In this document: positions 1-7,992 of the stretch, one piece after another | Position numbering within the stretch: position 1 is the stretch's first letter | Layout: each line of letters begins with the position of its first letter | NCBI GenBank assembly: GCA_019112825.1 | Contig: DXIP01000011.1 | Coordinates: 1 to 64,000, forward strand | DNA from: Alistipes excrementigallinarum | Lineage (GTDB): Bacteria; Bacteroidota; Bacteroidia; Bacteroidales; Rikenellaceae | Reading direction: 5' to 3' | DNA: 64,000 bases | Notes under the pieces: model-generated | What the model saw: only the letters and a program-made list of their open reading frames with translations | The model's database searches: none | Told to the model about the DNA's origin: nothing | Made by a program: the position numbers and the translations under genes

Positions 1-593
1 GCCTTGGTGTAGATGCCGCCGCCGACACGCGCAAAGAGCGCCTGCGTCGAGGCGCCCATGCCGAAGGTGAGCATTGTGGTGGTGATGACCACCAGCTTCT
101 GCGGGCCCGCCACGTCGACGAACGACTCGAGCACCACGTACCAGAACGAAATGTCGAGCAGGCCGAGCCCCACCACGACGAGGCCCATCACCGCACCGCT
201 GCGGAAGGCCACCTTCAGACCGCGGTCGAGCGACTGCCGCGCGGCGTTGGCCGTGCGGGCCGAGGCGTAGGTGGCGGTCTTCATGCCGAAGAAGCCGGCC
301 AGACCCGAGAAGAAGCCGCCCGTGAGGAAGGCGAAGGGAACCCAGCCGTTCTGCACGCCGGCACCGTAGGCCAGGTAGGCGAAGAAGAGCGCCAGCACGA
401 CGAAAATGATGGCGACGACCTTGTATTGCTGACGCAGATAGGCCATCGCACCCTTGCGGACGTGCGCCGCGATTTCGCGCATGCGCTCCGTGCCCTCGTC
501 CTCGCGCTTCATGGCGCGGTAGAAGGCCCAGGCCATGCCCAATGCGACGACCGAGGCGGCCGGCACGGCCCAGAAAATCGAAGGAATGTTCAT
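1..593 (-). CDS. hppA: Membrane-bound H+/Na+-translocating pyrophosphatase, N-terminal part
   Basis: Hydrolyses pyrophosphate in the inner membrane and pumps H+ or Na+. About 197 N-terminal residues are visible, starting MNIPSIFWAVPAAS at an ATG; the rest lies beyond the left edge. The fragment has a first transmembrane helix, a charged loop with RKGAMAYLRQQY, further hydrophobic segments, and the family-typical stretches KTATYASARTANAA and GVGGGIYTKA-like (here ARVGGGIYTKA) that lead into the active-site loop. The signature residues that separate K+-dependent from K+-independent and H+ from Na+ pumps are outside the window, so ion specificity cannot be read. A -7 promoter box lies about 35 bases upstream. 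Family call is firm; subtype unknown. Confidence 0.93.
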   Translation of the reverse strand, partial: MNIPSIFWAVPAASVVALGMAWAFYRAMKREDEGTERMREIAAHVRKGAMAYLRQQYKVVAIIFVVLALFFAYLAYGAGVQNGWVPFAFLTGGFFSGLAGFFGMKTATYASARTANAARQSLDRGLKVAFRSGAVMGLVVVGLGLLDISFWYVVLESFVDVAGPQKLVVITTTMLTFGMGASTQALFARVGGGIYTK

Positions 594-961
594 AACGGTA
601 TGTAAATTTATGGATTGGTCGAATACAAATTTAAGAAAAAATCGGGCGTTCTGTTCCCGATTTCTCCATTTTTTATTTCGAAAAATAACATCGAAGTATC
701 GTTTCGAAACCTCCGCGCCGCCCATCCATGCCAAAATCCGTCCGAACGCGCCCGAACATGTCCCAAACATGCCCGAACGCAACCGACCAAACCGACCGAA
801 CCGACCGGCCGCCCTGCCCCGCCCGGGAACAAACAGCCCCGCACCGGTTCGTACCGGTCCGGAACCGCCCCAACCGGGAACCATCTACCCTGCCCGTAAT
901 CGGGCACTTCCCGCACCGGAATCAGCCAGAACCGGGCCATCACCGACCGAACCAGAGCGCG
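594..961. other. Intergenic gap between hppA and the receptor gene
   Basis: This 368-base gap holds the hppA promoter (626-633) and then GC-rich low-complexity DNA, including several short copies of the hexamer-like word aaccgacc around 780-815. Open frames exist in several frames but none has a recognisable protein. I see no RNA gene. Confidence 0.5.
626..633 (-). promoter_or_regulatory. -7 promoter box for hppA
   Basis: On the reverse strand the sequence reads TAAATTTG, a perfect match to the Bacteroidota -7 element TAnnTTTG, and it lies 33 bases upstream of the hppA ATG. No clear -33 TTG is seen at the expected spacing. Confidence 0.55.
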
Positions 962-3382
962 CTAAAGACGGTTCAGCTCGTCGAGGTCGCGGCCGCTCCT
1001 GCGCTCGCGCCCGGCAGGGGCGCCGAAACGATAGGTAAGGTTGAACTTCACCTGCCGCGACTCCCATTTGCCCCAGTTGTAGAGGTAGAATCCTTCGTAA
1101 CGGCTCGTGCTGTCCCAGTTCGAAGTCCAGAAGAGGTCGCTCACGCCGAGGCTCGCCTCGAGGCGGTCGCCAAGGAACTTGCGGCTCAGCGCCACATCGA
1201 CGCTGCCGGTCGGTTCGCACACCTCGATGGCCTCGCCCAGACGCCGCGTCGTGAAGCTGCCGCCGAGCTCGAGCCGCAGACGTCCCGGCAGGCGGAAGGT
1301 GTTGCGCAGCGAGAAGATGGCGGCCAGACGCTTCAGGTCGAAGCGCCGCATGCGGTCGTAGGCGATATCGTTGTTGAGCCAGTAGCAGGTGGCACCTGCC
1401 ACGGCATCCCACCAGCGGGCGACGCGCACCTGCTGGAAAAGCTCGAGCGCGAGGCGGTGCTGCCGCCCGAGGTTGCGGGGTGTCATCACCAGACGCTTCA
1501 CGTCGAGCGTGTCGCTGATTTGCGTCCGGTAGTCGGTCAGACAGGTGTACGACGCCGTGACGGCCGTTTTGCGCCAGCTCCACGAGAGCGCCACGCGATG
1601 GCTCCGCTGCGGTTCGAGGAAGGGGTTGCCCTGCCAGCAGGTAAGCTCGTCGAGCATGTATTCGAAAGGATTGAGGTCCTGATAGGCCGGGCGGTCGATG
1701 CGGCTGCCGTAGGAGAGGGCGAAGGTGCTCTGCCCGCCCGCCTTCCAGCTGAGCGCAAGCGAGGGGAAGAGGTCGAAGTAGCGGCGGCGGTTGTGCTCGC
1801 GCGGAGAGCCGTCCGTGCGGCGCAAATCGCCGTCCGAACGGGTATATTCGCCGCGCAGCCCCACCTCGAGCGTCGCACGGCGTCCCAGCGGACGGTTGTA
1901 CTGGAGGTAGGCGGCCAGCAGCTCCTCCTGATAGAGGAAGCGGCTCGACTGCGACGGGTCGAGCTGCTCGCCCGCCTGACCGACCGTCGAGAACCGGTAG
2001 TCGTTGTCGGCCCGCACCCACGAATACTTCACCCCCGCGTGCAGGGTGCCGCCCCACAGGCGGTGCTGCTGCGCATAACTGAGAGCCAGGATGTCGATGG
2101 CGCGGCTGTTCACCGAGCGATAGAGGTCGTCGGAAAGGACGACGCCCGCCGGGTCTTCGTAACGGTTGGGCTGCAGGCAGCCGGCGCCTCCGTCGAAGAA
2201 GGCGTAGTCGACGTCGAGCGCATAGTGCTCGCCCTCGCGCGGCGCATAGGTGTAGAAGAGGGTTCCGCCGTAGCGGTTGCCCTTCTGGCGGTAGTAGTCG
2301 TTCGAGGCGCGAAGGAGCGATTCGACATCGAGCGTCGCGGCGTCCCGCACCGTGGTGGTCGTGCGGGTCCGACCGGGTCCGAAGAGCGTGTTGACATCGA
2401 CCCGCGCACCGAGCGTATGGTGCTCCGAGGGGCGGTACTCCACCCCGACGTTGCCCGTGACGGTGCGCCGCCGGTCCTCGTCGTCGGTCGGGCTCAGGTA
2501 GTCGGTCCCGTTCTGGATGCGGTGCATGCCGTAGTAGAGCCCCGTACGGCCGAGCGCATGGCTGTAGTTGGCGTAGAGACTCACCCGGCCGGTATTGCAG
2601 CTGAACGCGAGTTCGGTGTTCTGCCGCCAGTTGTCCCAGACCGAAAAGCCGTTGTTGAACGAAAGGGAGAGGCCGTCGGCACTTCGCCCGCGCTCGACGT
2701 TGATGTTGATGACGCCGGCCGACCCTTCGGCGTCGTACTGCGCCGAAGGGTTGCTCATCACCTCCACGGACGAAACCGACGAGGCGGGCATCGAGCGCAG
2801 CATGGCGGCCAGCTCCTCACGCTGCATGTAGGTCTGCTTGCCGTTGAGCATCACCAACACTCCGGAGCTGCCGCCGAGCGAGATTTCGTTCTCGCCGCTA
2901 ACCATCACGCCGGGGGTCTGTTTCAGCGCGTCGAGCGCCGTACCGCCCGCCAGCGAGGCGCTGTTGCGGGGCGTATAGACTATGCGCCCCTGCTCGACAC
3001 GCAGCGTTGCGTTGGGATTCTCGGCCACGACCACCACGTCGTCGATACCGACGGCCGTCCCTTCGAGGCGCAGCTCCCCGACGTCGGTCGCCCGCACCAC
3101 GTCGAACGGTTCGCCAATGTAGGGGGCAAAACCCAGGCAGCTGACGAAAAGACGCACGCGGCCCGAAGCCGAAAGCGTAAAACGCCCCTCGTCGTCGGTC
3201 ACGGCGTGCTGCAGCATCGCCTCCGAGTCGGGGGCAAGGGTTGCGACCACAGCCGTCGGCACGAATCGGAGCAGAGAGTCAACCACGCGCCCGGTGAGCG
3301 GGAAGGCCTCTTGGGCCAACGTTGCAAACGGAGCGAGCAGGGCCGCGAGAAGCGACAGCAGACGGACGGATTTATGCATCAT
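962..3382 (-). CDS. Outer-membrane beta-barrel receptor with carboxypeptidase-like and plug domains
   Basis: 806 residues, TonB-dependent-receptor type. Residues 1-23 form a signal peptide (MMHKSVRLLSLLAALLAPF, cleavage near TLAQE). A carboxypeptidase-regulatory-like beta-sandwich follows (about 25-110), then a plug domain (about 125-235; ALDALKQTPGVMV, VLVMLNGKQTYMQ, GSAGVININ), then a long barrel (about 240-806) rich in alternating aromatic strands, of the outer-membrane-beta-barrel type common in Bacteroidota. No SusD partner is adjacent, so it is not a typical SusCD glycan system; the cargo could be a metal complex, peptide or other small molecule. Its own -7 box lies just upstream. Either of the two first Met codons could be the start. 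Confidence 0.85.
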   Translation of the reverse strand: MMHKSVRLLSLLAALLAPFATLAQEAFPLTGRVVDSLLRFVPTAVVATLAPDSEAMLQHAVTDDEGRFTLSASGRVRLFVSCLGFAPYIGEPFDVVRATDVGELRLEGTAVGIDDVVVVAENPNATLRVEQGRIVYTPRNSASLAGGTALDALKQTPGVMVSGENEISLGGSSGVLVMLNGKQTYMQREELAAMLRSMPASSVSSVEVMSNPSAQYDAEGSAGVININVERGRSADGLSLSFNNGFSVWDNWRQNTELAFSCNTGRVSLYANYSHALGRTGLYYGMHRIQNGTDYLSPTDDEDRRRTVTGNVGVEYRPSEHHTLGARVDVNTLFGPGRTRTTTTVRDAATLDVESLLRASNDYYRQKGNRYGGTLFYTYAPREGEHYALDVDYAFFDGGAGCLQPNRYEDPAGVVLSDDLYRSVNSRAIDILALSYAQQHRLWGGTLHAGVKYSWVRADNDYRFSTVGQAGEQLDPSQSSRFLYQEELLAAYLQYNRPLGRRATLEVGLRGEYTRSDGDLRRTDGSPREHNRRRYFDLFPSLALSWKAGGQSTFALSYGSRIDRPAYQDLNPFEYMLDELTCWQGNPFLEPQRSHRVALSWSWRKTAVTASYTCLTDYRTQISDTLDVKRLVMTPRNLGRQHRLALELFQQVRVARWWDAVAGATCYWLNNDIAYDRMRRFDLKRLAAIFSLRNTFRLPGRLRLELGGSFTTRRLGEAIEVCEPTGSVDVALSRKFLGDRLEASLGVSDLFWTSNWDSTSRYEGFYLYNWGKWESRQVKFNLTYRFGAPAGRERRSGRDLDELNRL

Positions 3383-3410
3383 GTGAACGGATTTTTACAC
3401 CTTACGCTCA

Positions 3411-3418
3411 CAAAGATA
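3411..3418 (-). promoter_or_regulatory. -7 promoter box for the beta-barrel receptor
   Basis: Reverse-strand TATCTTTG, a perfect TAnnTTTG, 29 bases upstream of the receptor start. No convincing -33 element. Confidence 0.55.
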
Positions 3419-3561
3419 GAAATTTTGCGGGGGAGGAAATTTTTCACCTCCTTTTTTGAAAAAAATCTGCAAAACACGGTCGGAAGCTGTTCCCGGAGGC
3501 GTTTCCGCATGTCCATCTGTGAGGCACGGCACTCGGGAAACAGGGAAAAATGACACGCGGG

Positions 3562-3593
3562 GTTGTTTTTTCCGGTTCGGGAGCGTACATTTG
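3562..3593 (+). promoter_or_regulatory. Promoter of the mgtE leader transcript
   Basis: GTTG at 3562-3565 followed, after 20 bases, by TACATTTG at 3586-3593. This fits the Bacteroidota sigma-ABfr consensus (TTTG, 19-21 bases, TAnnTTTG). Transcription should begin near 3600, giving a leader of about 150 nt before mgtE. Confidence 0.75.
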
Positions 3594-3643
3594 CAGCGCC
3601 GGCAGCCGCCGGAACCCCGTGTCTAACTCAAAAAAACAAAAAC

Positions 3644-3694
3644 ATGGACGAAGGCCCGTACAGAAAACTCACGAAAACGACATCGAATTCTTGA
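3644..3694 (+). CDS. Putative 16-residue leader peptide upstream of mgtE
   Basis: Short frame encoding MDEGPYRKLTKTTSNS, stop TGA at 3692-3694. The ATG is preceded by an A-rich run (about 3629-3643), the kind of sequence that favours initiation in Bacteroidota, so translation is plausible. It ends five bases before a hairpin that overlaps the mgtE ribosome-entry region. Acidic residues plus Pro directly after the start (D, E, G, P) recall the enterobacterial MgtL leader, where such residues destabilise ribosomes at low Mg2+. That parallel is inference; no homology is claimed. Confidence 0.5.
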   Translation: MDEGPYRKLTKTTSNS

Positions 3695-3698
3695 ACCA

Positions 3699-3748
3699 CC
3701 TGTAAGGGCCCCGCGTGGTCTCCCTTGCAGGACAAAAGGAGACCATGC
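3699..3748 (+). promoter_or_regulatory. Two mutually exclusive hairpins controlling mgtE translation
   Basis: Hairpin A pairs CCTGTAAGGG (3699-3708) with CCCTTGCAGG (3722-3731), one G-U pair. Hairpin B pairs GCGTGGTCTCC (3713-3723) with GGAGACCATGC (3738-3748), 11 pairs with one G-U, and covers the purine-rich GGAGA just before the mgtE ATG at 3750. The arms overlap at 3722-3723 and B's left arm sits in A's loop, so only one can form. Ribosome position on the leader peptide could choose between them. This is direct sequence pairing; the regulatory reading is inference. Confidence 0.6.
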
Positions 3749-3749
3749 C

Positions 3750-5117
3750 ATGAAAGAGACCAACATCCGACTGCTGCAGCTGCTCGCCGATGGCGACTGG
3801 CATGCACTCAGGGAGGCGTTGAGCCGTTGCGACCTGCCAACGCTCCACGCCCTCATCGAAGCCTCCCCCGCCGAGGCTCAAGCCATCCTTTTCCGACTCT
3901 CCCCGCATCGTGCGGCCGAGGCCCTCTTCGAAGGCTTCGCCCCGCCCCTGCGCCGCAGGCTGCTCACGGCACTCGCGGCGATGGCCGCCGCCGGAGACTC
4001 CCCGCTCGAGGCCTTCACGCCCGATGAACTCGACGAGATGCCCGCCGAAGCGGTGCGCCTGCTGCCGGAGTATACGGCCGGGCTCGCCCCCGAACGACGC
4101 TTCCTGCTGGCCGGCTACGACAGCGAATGCGTCGGGAGGCTCCTCTCGCACCGCTACCTCACCCTGTCGCGCGACCTGAGCGCCGGCTCGGCCGCCGAAC
4201 GGCTGCGCCAGACGACCGCCGCTTCGCGTGCGGAACTGCTCTGCGTGACCGCACCCGGGTGCCGGCTCGTCGGAGCACTCCGTCCCGACGAGCTGCTGCT
4301 GGCAGACCCCGCCGAGCCGGTCGCGTCGCTCTGCCGCCCCTCCGCCGCGCCCCTTCATGCGCGCGACACGCTGGGCGAGGCCTCCGCCCGCATGGTGGGT
4401 CAGGCGACCACGGCGCTCCCCGTAACCGACGCCTCGGGGGCGCTGCTGGGCATCGTCACGGCCGACCGTCTGCTCAAGGCGCTGCGCGAGGCGGGCACCG
4501 AGGATTTCCAGAAGTTCGGCGGCGCCGAGGAACTGGAGCTCTCCTACACGCGCACGCCACTCCTCTCGCTGGTGCGCAAACGGGCCGGATGGCTCGTCAT
4601 CCTCTTCCTGAGCGAGATGCTCACCGCCTCAGCCATGGGCTATTTCGACGACGAAATCGCCCGGGCGGTGGTTCTGGCGCTCTTCGTGCCGCTGATTATC
4701 TCGAGCGGAGGCAACTCCGGGTCGCAGGCCGCCAGTCTCATCATCCGCGCGCTGGCGCTCGGCGAACTGGGGATAAGGCAGTGGTGGTACATTCTGCGCA
4801 AGGAGCTGCTCTCGGGGGTGCTGCTGGGGGCGATTCTGGGGTGCATCGGACTGGTGCGCATCATCGTCTGGCAGCAGTTCGGCCTCTACGACTACGGCGA
4901 GTACTGGGGCTGGATTGGCGCAAGCGTCGCCGTATCGCTCCTCTTCATCGTGCTGTGGGGCACCGTTTCGGGCTCGATGATTCCGCTGCTGCTCAAACGC
5001 ATCGGTCTCGACCCGGCCACCGCCTCGGCCCCCTTCGTCGCCACGCTGGTTGACGTGACGGGGCTCATCATCTACTTCACCGTCTCGGCCATTCTGCTGA
5101 GCGGCAAGCTGCTCTGA
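3750..5117 (+). CDS. mgtE: Magnesium transporter MgtE
   Basis: 455 residues, inner-membrane Mg2+ channel/transporter. An MgtE-N superhelical domain (about 1-125) is followed by a CBS pair (about 130-255; the second CBS, ALPVTDASGALLGIVTADRL, is clear, the first degenerate) and a five-helix membrane domain (about 275-455). Family hallmarks are present: SSGGNSGSQAA in the pore region and DPATASAPFVATLVD near the end, whose final Asp (about D435) matches the pore Mg2+ ligand of the characterised Thermus protein. Start is ATG 3750; an ATG at 3745 gives only Met-Pro-stop. Its leader carries a short peptide and switch-like hairpins, so Mg2+-dependent control is likely but unproven. Monocistronic. 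Confidence 0.95.
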   Translation: MKETNIRLLQLLADGDWHALREALSRCDLPTLHALIEASPAEAQAILFRLSPHRAAEALFEGFAPPLRRRLLTALAAMAAAGDSPLEAFTPDELDEMPAEAVRLLPEYTAGLAPERRFLLAGYDSECVGRLLSHRYLTLSRDLSAGSAAERLRQTTAASRAELLCVTAPGCRLVGALRPDELLLADPAEPVASLCRPSAAPLHARDTLGEASARMVGQATTALPVTDASGALLGIVTADRLLKALREAGTEDFQKFGGAEELELSYTRTPLLSLVRKRAGWLVILFLSEMLTASAMGYFDDEIARAVVLALFVPLIISSGGNSGSQAASLIIRALALGELGIRQWWYILRKELLSGVLLGAILGCIGLVRIIVWQQFGLYDYGEYWGWIGASVAVSLLFIVLWGTVSGSMIPLLLKRIGLDPATASAPFVATLVDVTGLIIYFTVSAILLSGKLL

Positions 5118-5352
5118 CCCGGCGCGGGGCCGACTCCCAATTGCTCCATTCCCGAAGAACGACCCTCCTTCTCCCAAAAAGGAGGGGGCGGCCAGGGGGG
5201 AAAAGAAAAAGAAACCGAGAGCGGGCCTGCCGGGGGAAGAACCGCAAGCGCCCCGCTGGGGAAAGAACTGCAAGCGGGCCTGCCGAGGAAGGTTCGCAAG
5301 CGCCCCGCCGGGAAAGGTTCGCAAGCGCCCCGCCGGCAAAGGGTCGTACCAT
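5118..5352. repeat. Intergenic ~25-bp degenerate tandem repeat
   Basis: Convergent gap between mgtE and nqrF. From about 5218 to 5345 a unit of 25-27 bases (core gcaagcgccccgccggg followed by aaaggttc) is repeated roughly five times with substitutions. An imperfect inverted repeat (CCCTCCTT at 5163, AAGGAGGG at 5179) could end mgtE transcription but lacks a T run. Confidence 0.7.
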
Positions 5353-5397
5353 AAAAAAGGGAGGCGGCATCCGGTCGAAACCGGATTGCCGTCTCCC
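5353..5397 (-). terminator. Intrinsic terminator of the nqr operon
   Basis: GGGAGGCGGCATCCGGT and ACCGGATTGCCGTCTCCC pair around a CGAA loop; on the reverse strand a run of six T follows. It lies 34 bases after the nqrF stop. Confidence 0.85.
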
Positions 5398-5431
5398 TGT
5401 CGTATGGCCCGTTGCCGGGCCGAAACTCAGG

Positions 5432-6694
5432 CTACGAGCCGAAGTTGTCGTAGAGGATGTTCTCGGGCGGTACGCCGAGCGAGTCGAGCATCTTCACCAC
5501 CGACGCAATCATCATCGGGGGTCCGCACATGAGGTAGATGCAGTCCTCGGGTGCCTGATGGTGCTTCAGATAGTTCTCGTAGAGCACGTTGTGGACGAAT
5601 CCCGGCGTATACTTCACGCCTGCTGCATCGGCCTCCGGGTCGGGACGGTCGAGCGCCAGGTGGAACGAGAAGTTGGGGAACTCCTTTTCGATTTCGTGGA
5701 ACTCGTGCAGATAGGGAGCCTCCTTGAGCGCACGGGCACCGTACCAGAACGATACCGGACGCTTCGTCTTCTCGGTCTTGAAGAGGTGCATGATGTGGCT
5801 GCGCATGGGCGCCATACCGGCACCGCCGCCCACGAAGATGAGCTCCTGCGTGTCGGGCAGGTTGTCCGGCAGGAAGAACTCGCCGTAGGGGCCCGAGATA
5901 GTCACCTTGTCACCCGGCTTGCGCGAGAAGATGTACGACGAGCAGATACCCGGGTTCACCTTCTTGAACGTGCCGGTCGCACGGTCGAACGGAGGAGTGG
6001 CAATACGGATGTTGAGCATGATGATGTTGCCCTCGGCCGGGTGGTTGGCCATCGAGTAGGCGCGGAAGGTCGGCTCGGGGTTGGTGGCCACCAAATTCCA
6101 CATCTTCATGCGGTCCCAGTCGGCGCGGTACCTCTCGTCAACGTCCATGTCCGAGAACTTGATGGCATCGTACTTCGGGATGTCAATCTGGATGTAACCG
6201 CCGCTGCGGAACTTGAGGTGCTCGCCTTCGGGCAGCTTCACCACGAACTCCTTGAGGAAGGTCGAGATGTTTCGGTTCGAGACTACGGTGCACTCCCACT
6301 TCTTCACGCCCAGAACGGATTCGGGCACCTTGATTTTGAGGTCGTTCTTCACCTTCACCTGGCAGCCCAGACGCCAGTGGTCCTTGGCCATCTTGCGCGT
6401 GATGAAGCCCGTTTCGGTCGGCAGGATGTCACCGCCGCCCTCCATGACCTGGCACTTGCACATGCCGCACGAACCGCCGCCGCCGCAGGCCGAAGGCAGG
6501 AACACCTTGTTGTTGGCCAGCGTCGAAAGCAGCGAGTTGCCGCTCTCGGCCTTGATGACCTTCTCGCCGTCGTTGATGTCAATCGTCACTTCGCCCGACG
6601 AGGTCAGCTTCGCCTTCGCTACGAGCAGGATTGCCACCAGGACGAGCGTGATGACAAGGAAGGCCACGATTGCTATGATGATTGTCAATTCCAT
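5432..6694 (-). CDS. nqrF: Na+-translocating NADH:quinone reductase subunit F
   Basis: 420 residues; the NADH-oxidising entry subunit of Na+-NQR. One N-terminal transmembrane helix (about 3-26), a plant-type 2Fe-2S ferredoxin domain with Cys70, Cys76, Cys79 and Cys111 (CGGGGSCGMCKC), an FAD domain with RAYSMANHP, and a nucleotide-binding domain with GGGAGMAPMRSH and CGPPMM. It ends in DNFGS as usual for the family. Last gene of nqrABCDEF, 22 bases after nqrE, and followed by the operon terminator. Electrons pass FAD to 2Fe-2S and on to the membrane subunits. Confidence 0.97.
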   Translation of the reverse strand: MELTIIIAIVAFLVITLVLVAILLVAKAKLTSSGEVTIDINDGEKVIKAESGNSLLSTLANNKVFLPSACGGGGSCGMCKCQVMEGGGDILPTETGFITRKMAKDHWRLGCQVKVKNDLKIKVPESVLGVKKWECTVVSNRNISTFLKEFVVKLPEGEHLKFRSGGYIQIDIPKYDAIKFSDMDVDERYRADWDRMKMWNLVATNPEPTFRAYSMANHPAEGNIIMLNIRIATPPFDRATGTFKKVNPGICSSYIFSRKPGDKVTISGPYGEFFLPDNLPDTQELIFVGGGAGMAPMRSHIMHLFKTEKTKRPVSFWYGARALKEAPYLHEFHEIEKEFPNFSFHLALDRPDPEADAAGVKYTPGFVHNVLYENYLKHHQAPEDCIYLMCGPPMMIASVVKMLDSLGVPPENILYDNFGS

Positions 6695-6716
6695 TTTCTA
6701 AATCACTTTTTACAGG

Positions 6717-7325
6717 TTAGAACTGGATGCCCGAGAATATCATGAAGGCGATACCCATCAGGCCGGTGATGATGAAGGCGATGCCGGGGCCCTTCAGCGC
6801 TGCGGGAATGTGCGAATAGGTCGTCTTCTCGCGGATGGCGGCCATCATGACGATTGCCAGCCACCAGCCAAGGCCCGAACCCAGTCCATAGGCTACGGTC
6901 TGCACGAACGAGGTGAGCTCGCCGGCGTCAACCTTCTGCTGCATGAAGAGCGAACCGCCCATGATGGCGCAGTTGACGGCAATCAGCGGCAGGAAGATAC
7001 CCAGCTGGTTGTAGAGCGTCGGCGAGAACTTCTCGACAATCATCTCGACGAGCTGCACGAATGCGGCAATCGTTGCGATGAAGACGATGAAGGTGAGGAA
7101 GTTCAAATCGACACCCTCGACCAGTGCGTTGGCCTTGAGCACGTATTCATAGAGCAGATAGTTCAGCGGAACGGTCATCACCATCACGAAGGTAACGGCG
7201 GCACCGAGACCCAGTGCGGTCTTGACGCTCTTCGACACGGCGATGTAGGAGCACATGCCGAAGAAGAAGGCGAAGACCATGTTGTCGATAAAAATCGACC
7301 GGATAAAGATATTCAGTGTTTCCAT
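6717..7325 (-). CDS. nqrE: Na+-NQR subunit E
   Basis: 202 residues, six predicted transmembrane helices, integral subunit that with NqrD holds an intramembrane iron centre. Typical segments include FFFGMCSYIAVSKSV, which carries the conserved half-membrane Cys, and AVNCAIMGGSLFMQQ with the second Cys. These two Cys, with two from NqrD, ligate Fe in known structures. Starts at ATG, 10 bases after nqrD. Confidence 0.97.
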   Translation of the reverse strand: METLNIFIRSIFIDNMVFAFFFGMCSYIAVSKSVKTALGLGAAVTFVMVMTVPLNYLLYEYVLKANALVEGVDLNFLTFIVFIATIAAFVQLVEMIVEKFSPTLYNQLGIFLPLIAVNCAIMGGSLFMQQKVDAGELTSFVQTVAYGLGSGLGWWLAIVMMAAIREKTTYSHIPAALKGPGIAFIITGLMGIAFMIFSGIQF

Positions 7326-7335
7326 ACGTTATCTT

Positions 7336-7992
7336 CTATTTTTCCTGTAAATCCTTGTTGCGCGAACGGTGTACCCAGATGATGCAGCCGACGATAATCA
7401 GCGCCATGGGCGGGAAGAGCATCAGACCGCAGTTCGAATAGAAGCCGCCCTCGGACATGTACCAACTTTCGGGGATGATGCGGTAGCCCAGCAGGCTGCC
7501 CGAACCGAGCAGTTCGCGGAAGAAGGCCACGATGACCAGAATCATGCCGTAGCCCAGGCCGTTGCCGATACCGTCGAGGAACGAAGGCCACGGCTTGTTG
7601 GCCAGCGCGAAGGCCTCGACACGGCCCATGACGATACAGTTGGTGATAATCAGACCCACGTAGACCGACAGCTGCTTGGAGACCTCATAGACGTAGGCCT
7701 TCAGCACCTGGTCCACCAGAATCACCAGCGCGGCGATGACCACCAGCTGGACGATGATGCGGATACGCGCCGGCACGCCGTTGCGCAGCAGCGACATCAC
7801 CAGGTTCGAGAAGGCGGTCACCACCGTCACCGAAAGTGCCATGACGATGGCCGGCTTGAGCTGTACGGTGACGGCCAGAGCCGAGCAGATACCGAGAATC
7901 TGCACGATGACGGGGTTGTTCGCCGAGAAGGGACCCGTCAGGTATTTCATGTTCTTAGCCGAAAACAAAGGCTCTCTTTCGTTCTTACTCAT
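7336..7992 (-). CDS. nqrD: Na+-NQR subunit D
   Basis: 218 residues, homologous to NqrE but inserted in the opposite topology. Hydrophobic helices cover most of the protein; QILGICSALAVT and IITNCIVMGRVEAFA hold the two Cys expected to ligate the shared iron centre. Its start overlaps the end of nqrC by eight bases (7985-7992), consistent with translational coupling. Confidence 0.97.
   Translation of the reverse strand: MSKNEREPLFSAKNMKYLTGPFSANNPVIVQILGICSALAVTVQLKPAIVMALSVTVVTAFSNLVMSLLRNGVPARIRIIVQLVVIAALVILVDQVLKAYVYEVSKQLSVYVGLIITNCIVMGRVEAFALANKPWPSFLDGIGNGLGYGMILVIVAFFRELLGSGSLLGYRIIPESWYMSEGGFYSNCGLMLFPPMALIIVGCIIWVHRSRNKDLQEK

Noticed and set aside
728..3553. A 941-codon open frame on the plus strand
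   Set aside because: It is antisense to the beta-barrel receptor, has the composition of a high-GC shadow frame and no recognisable domain. The same reasoning removes the long antisense frames at 19584-23018, 26612-29425 and 30010-33645.
3595..3749. M-box (ykoK) or other known Mg2+ riboswitch upstream of mgtE
   Set aside because: The leader is too short and lacks the M-box core; only the leader peptide and two competing hairpins are supported.
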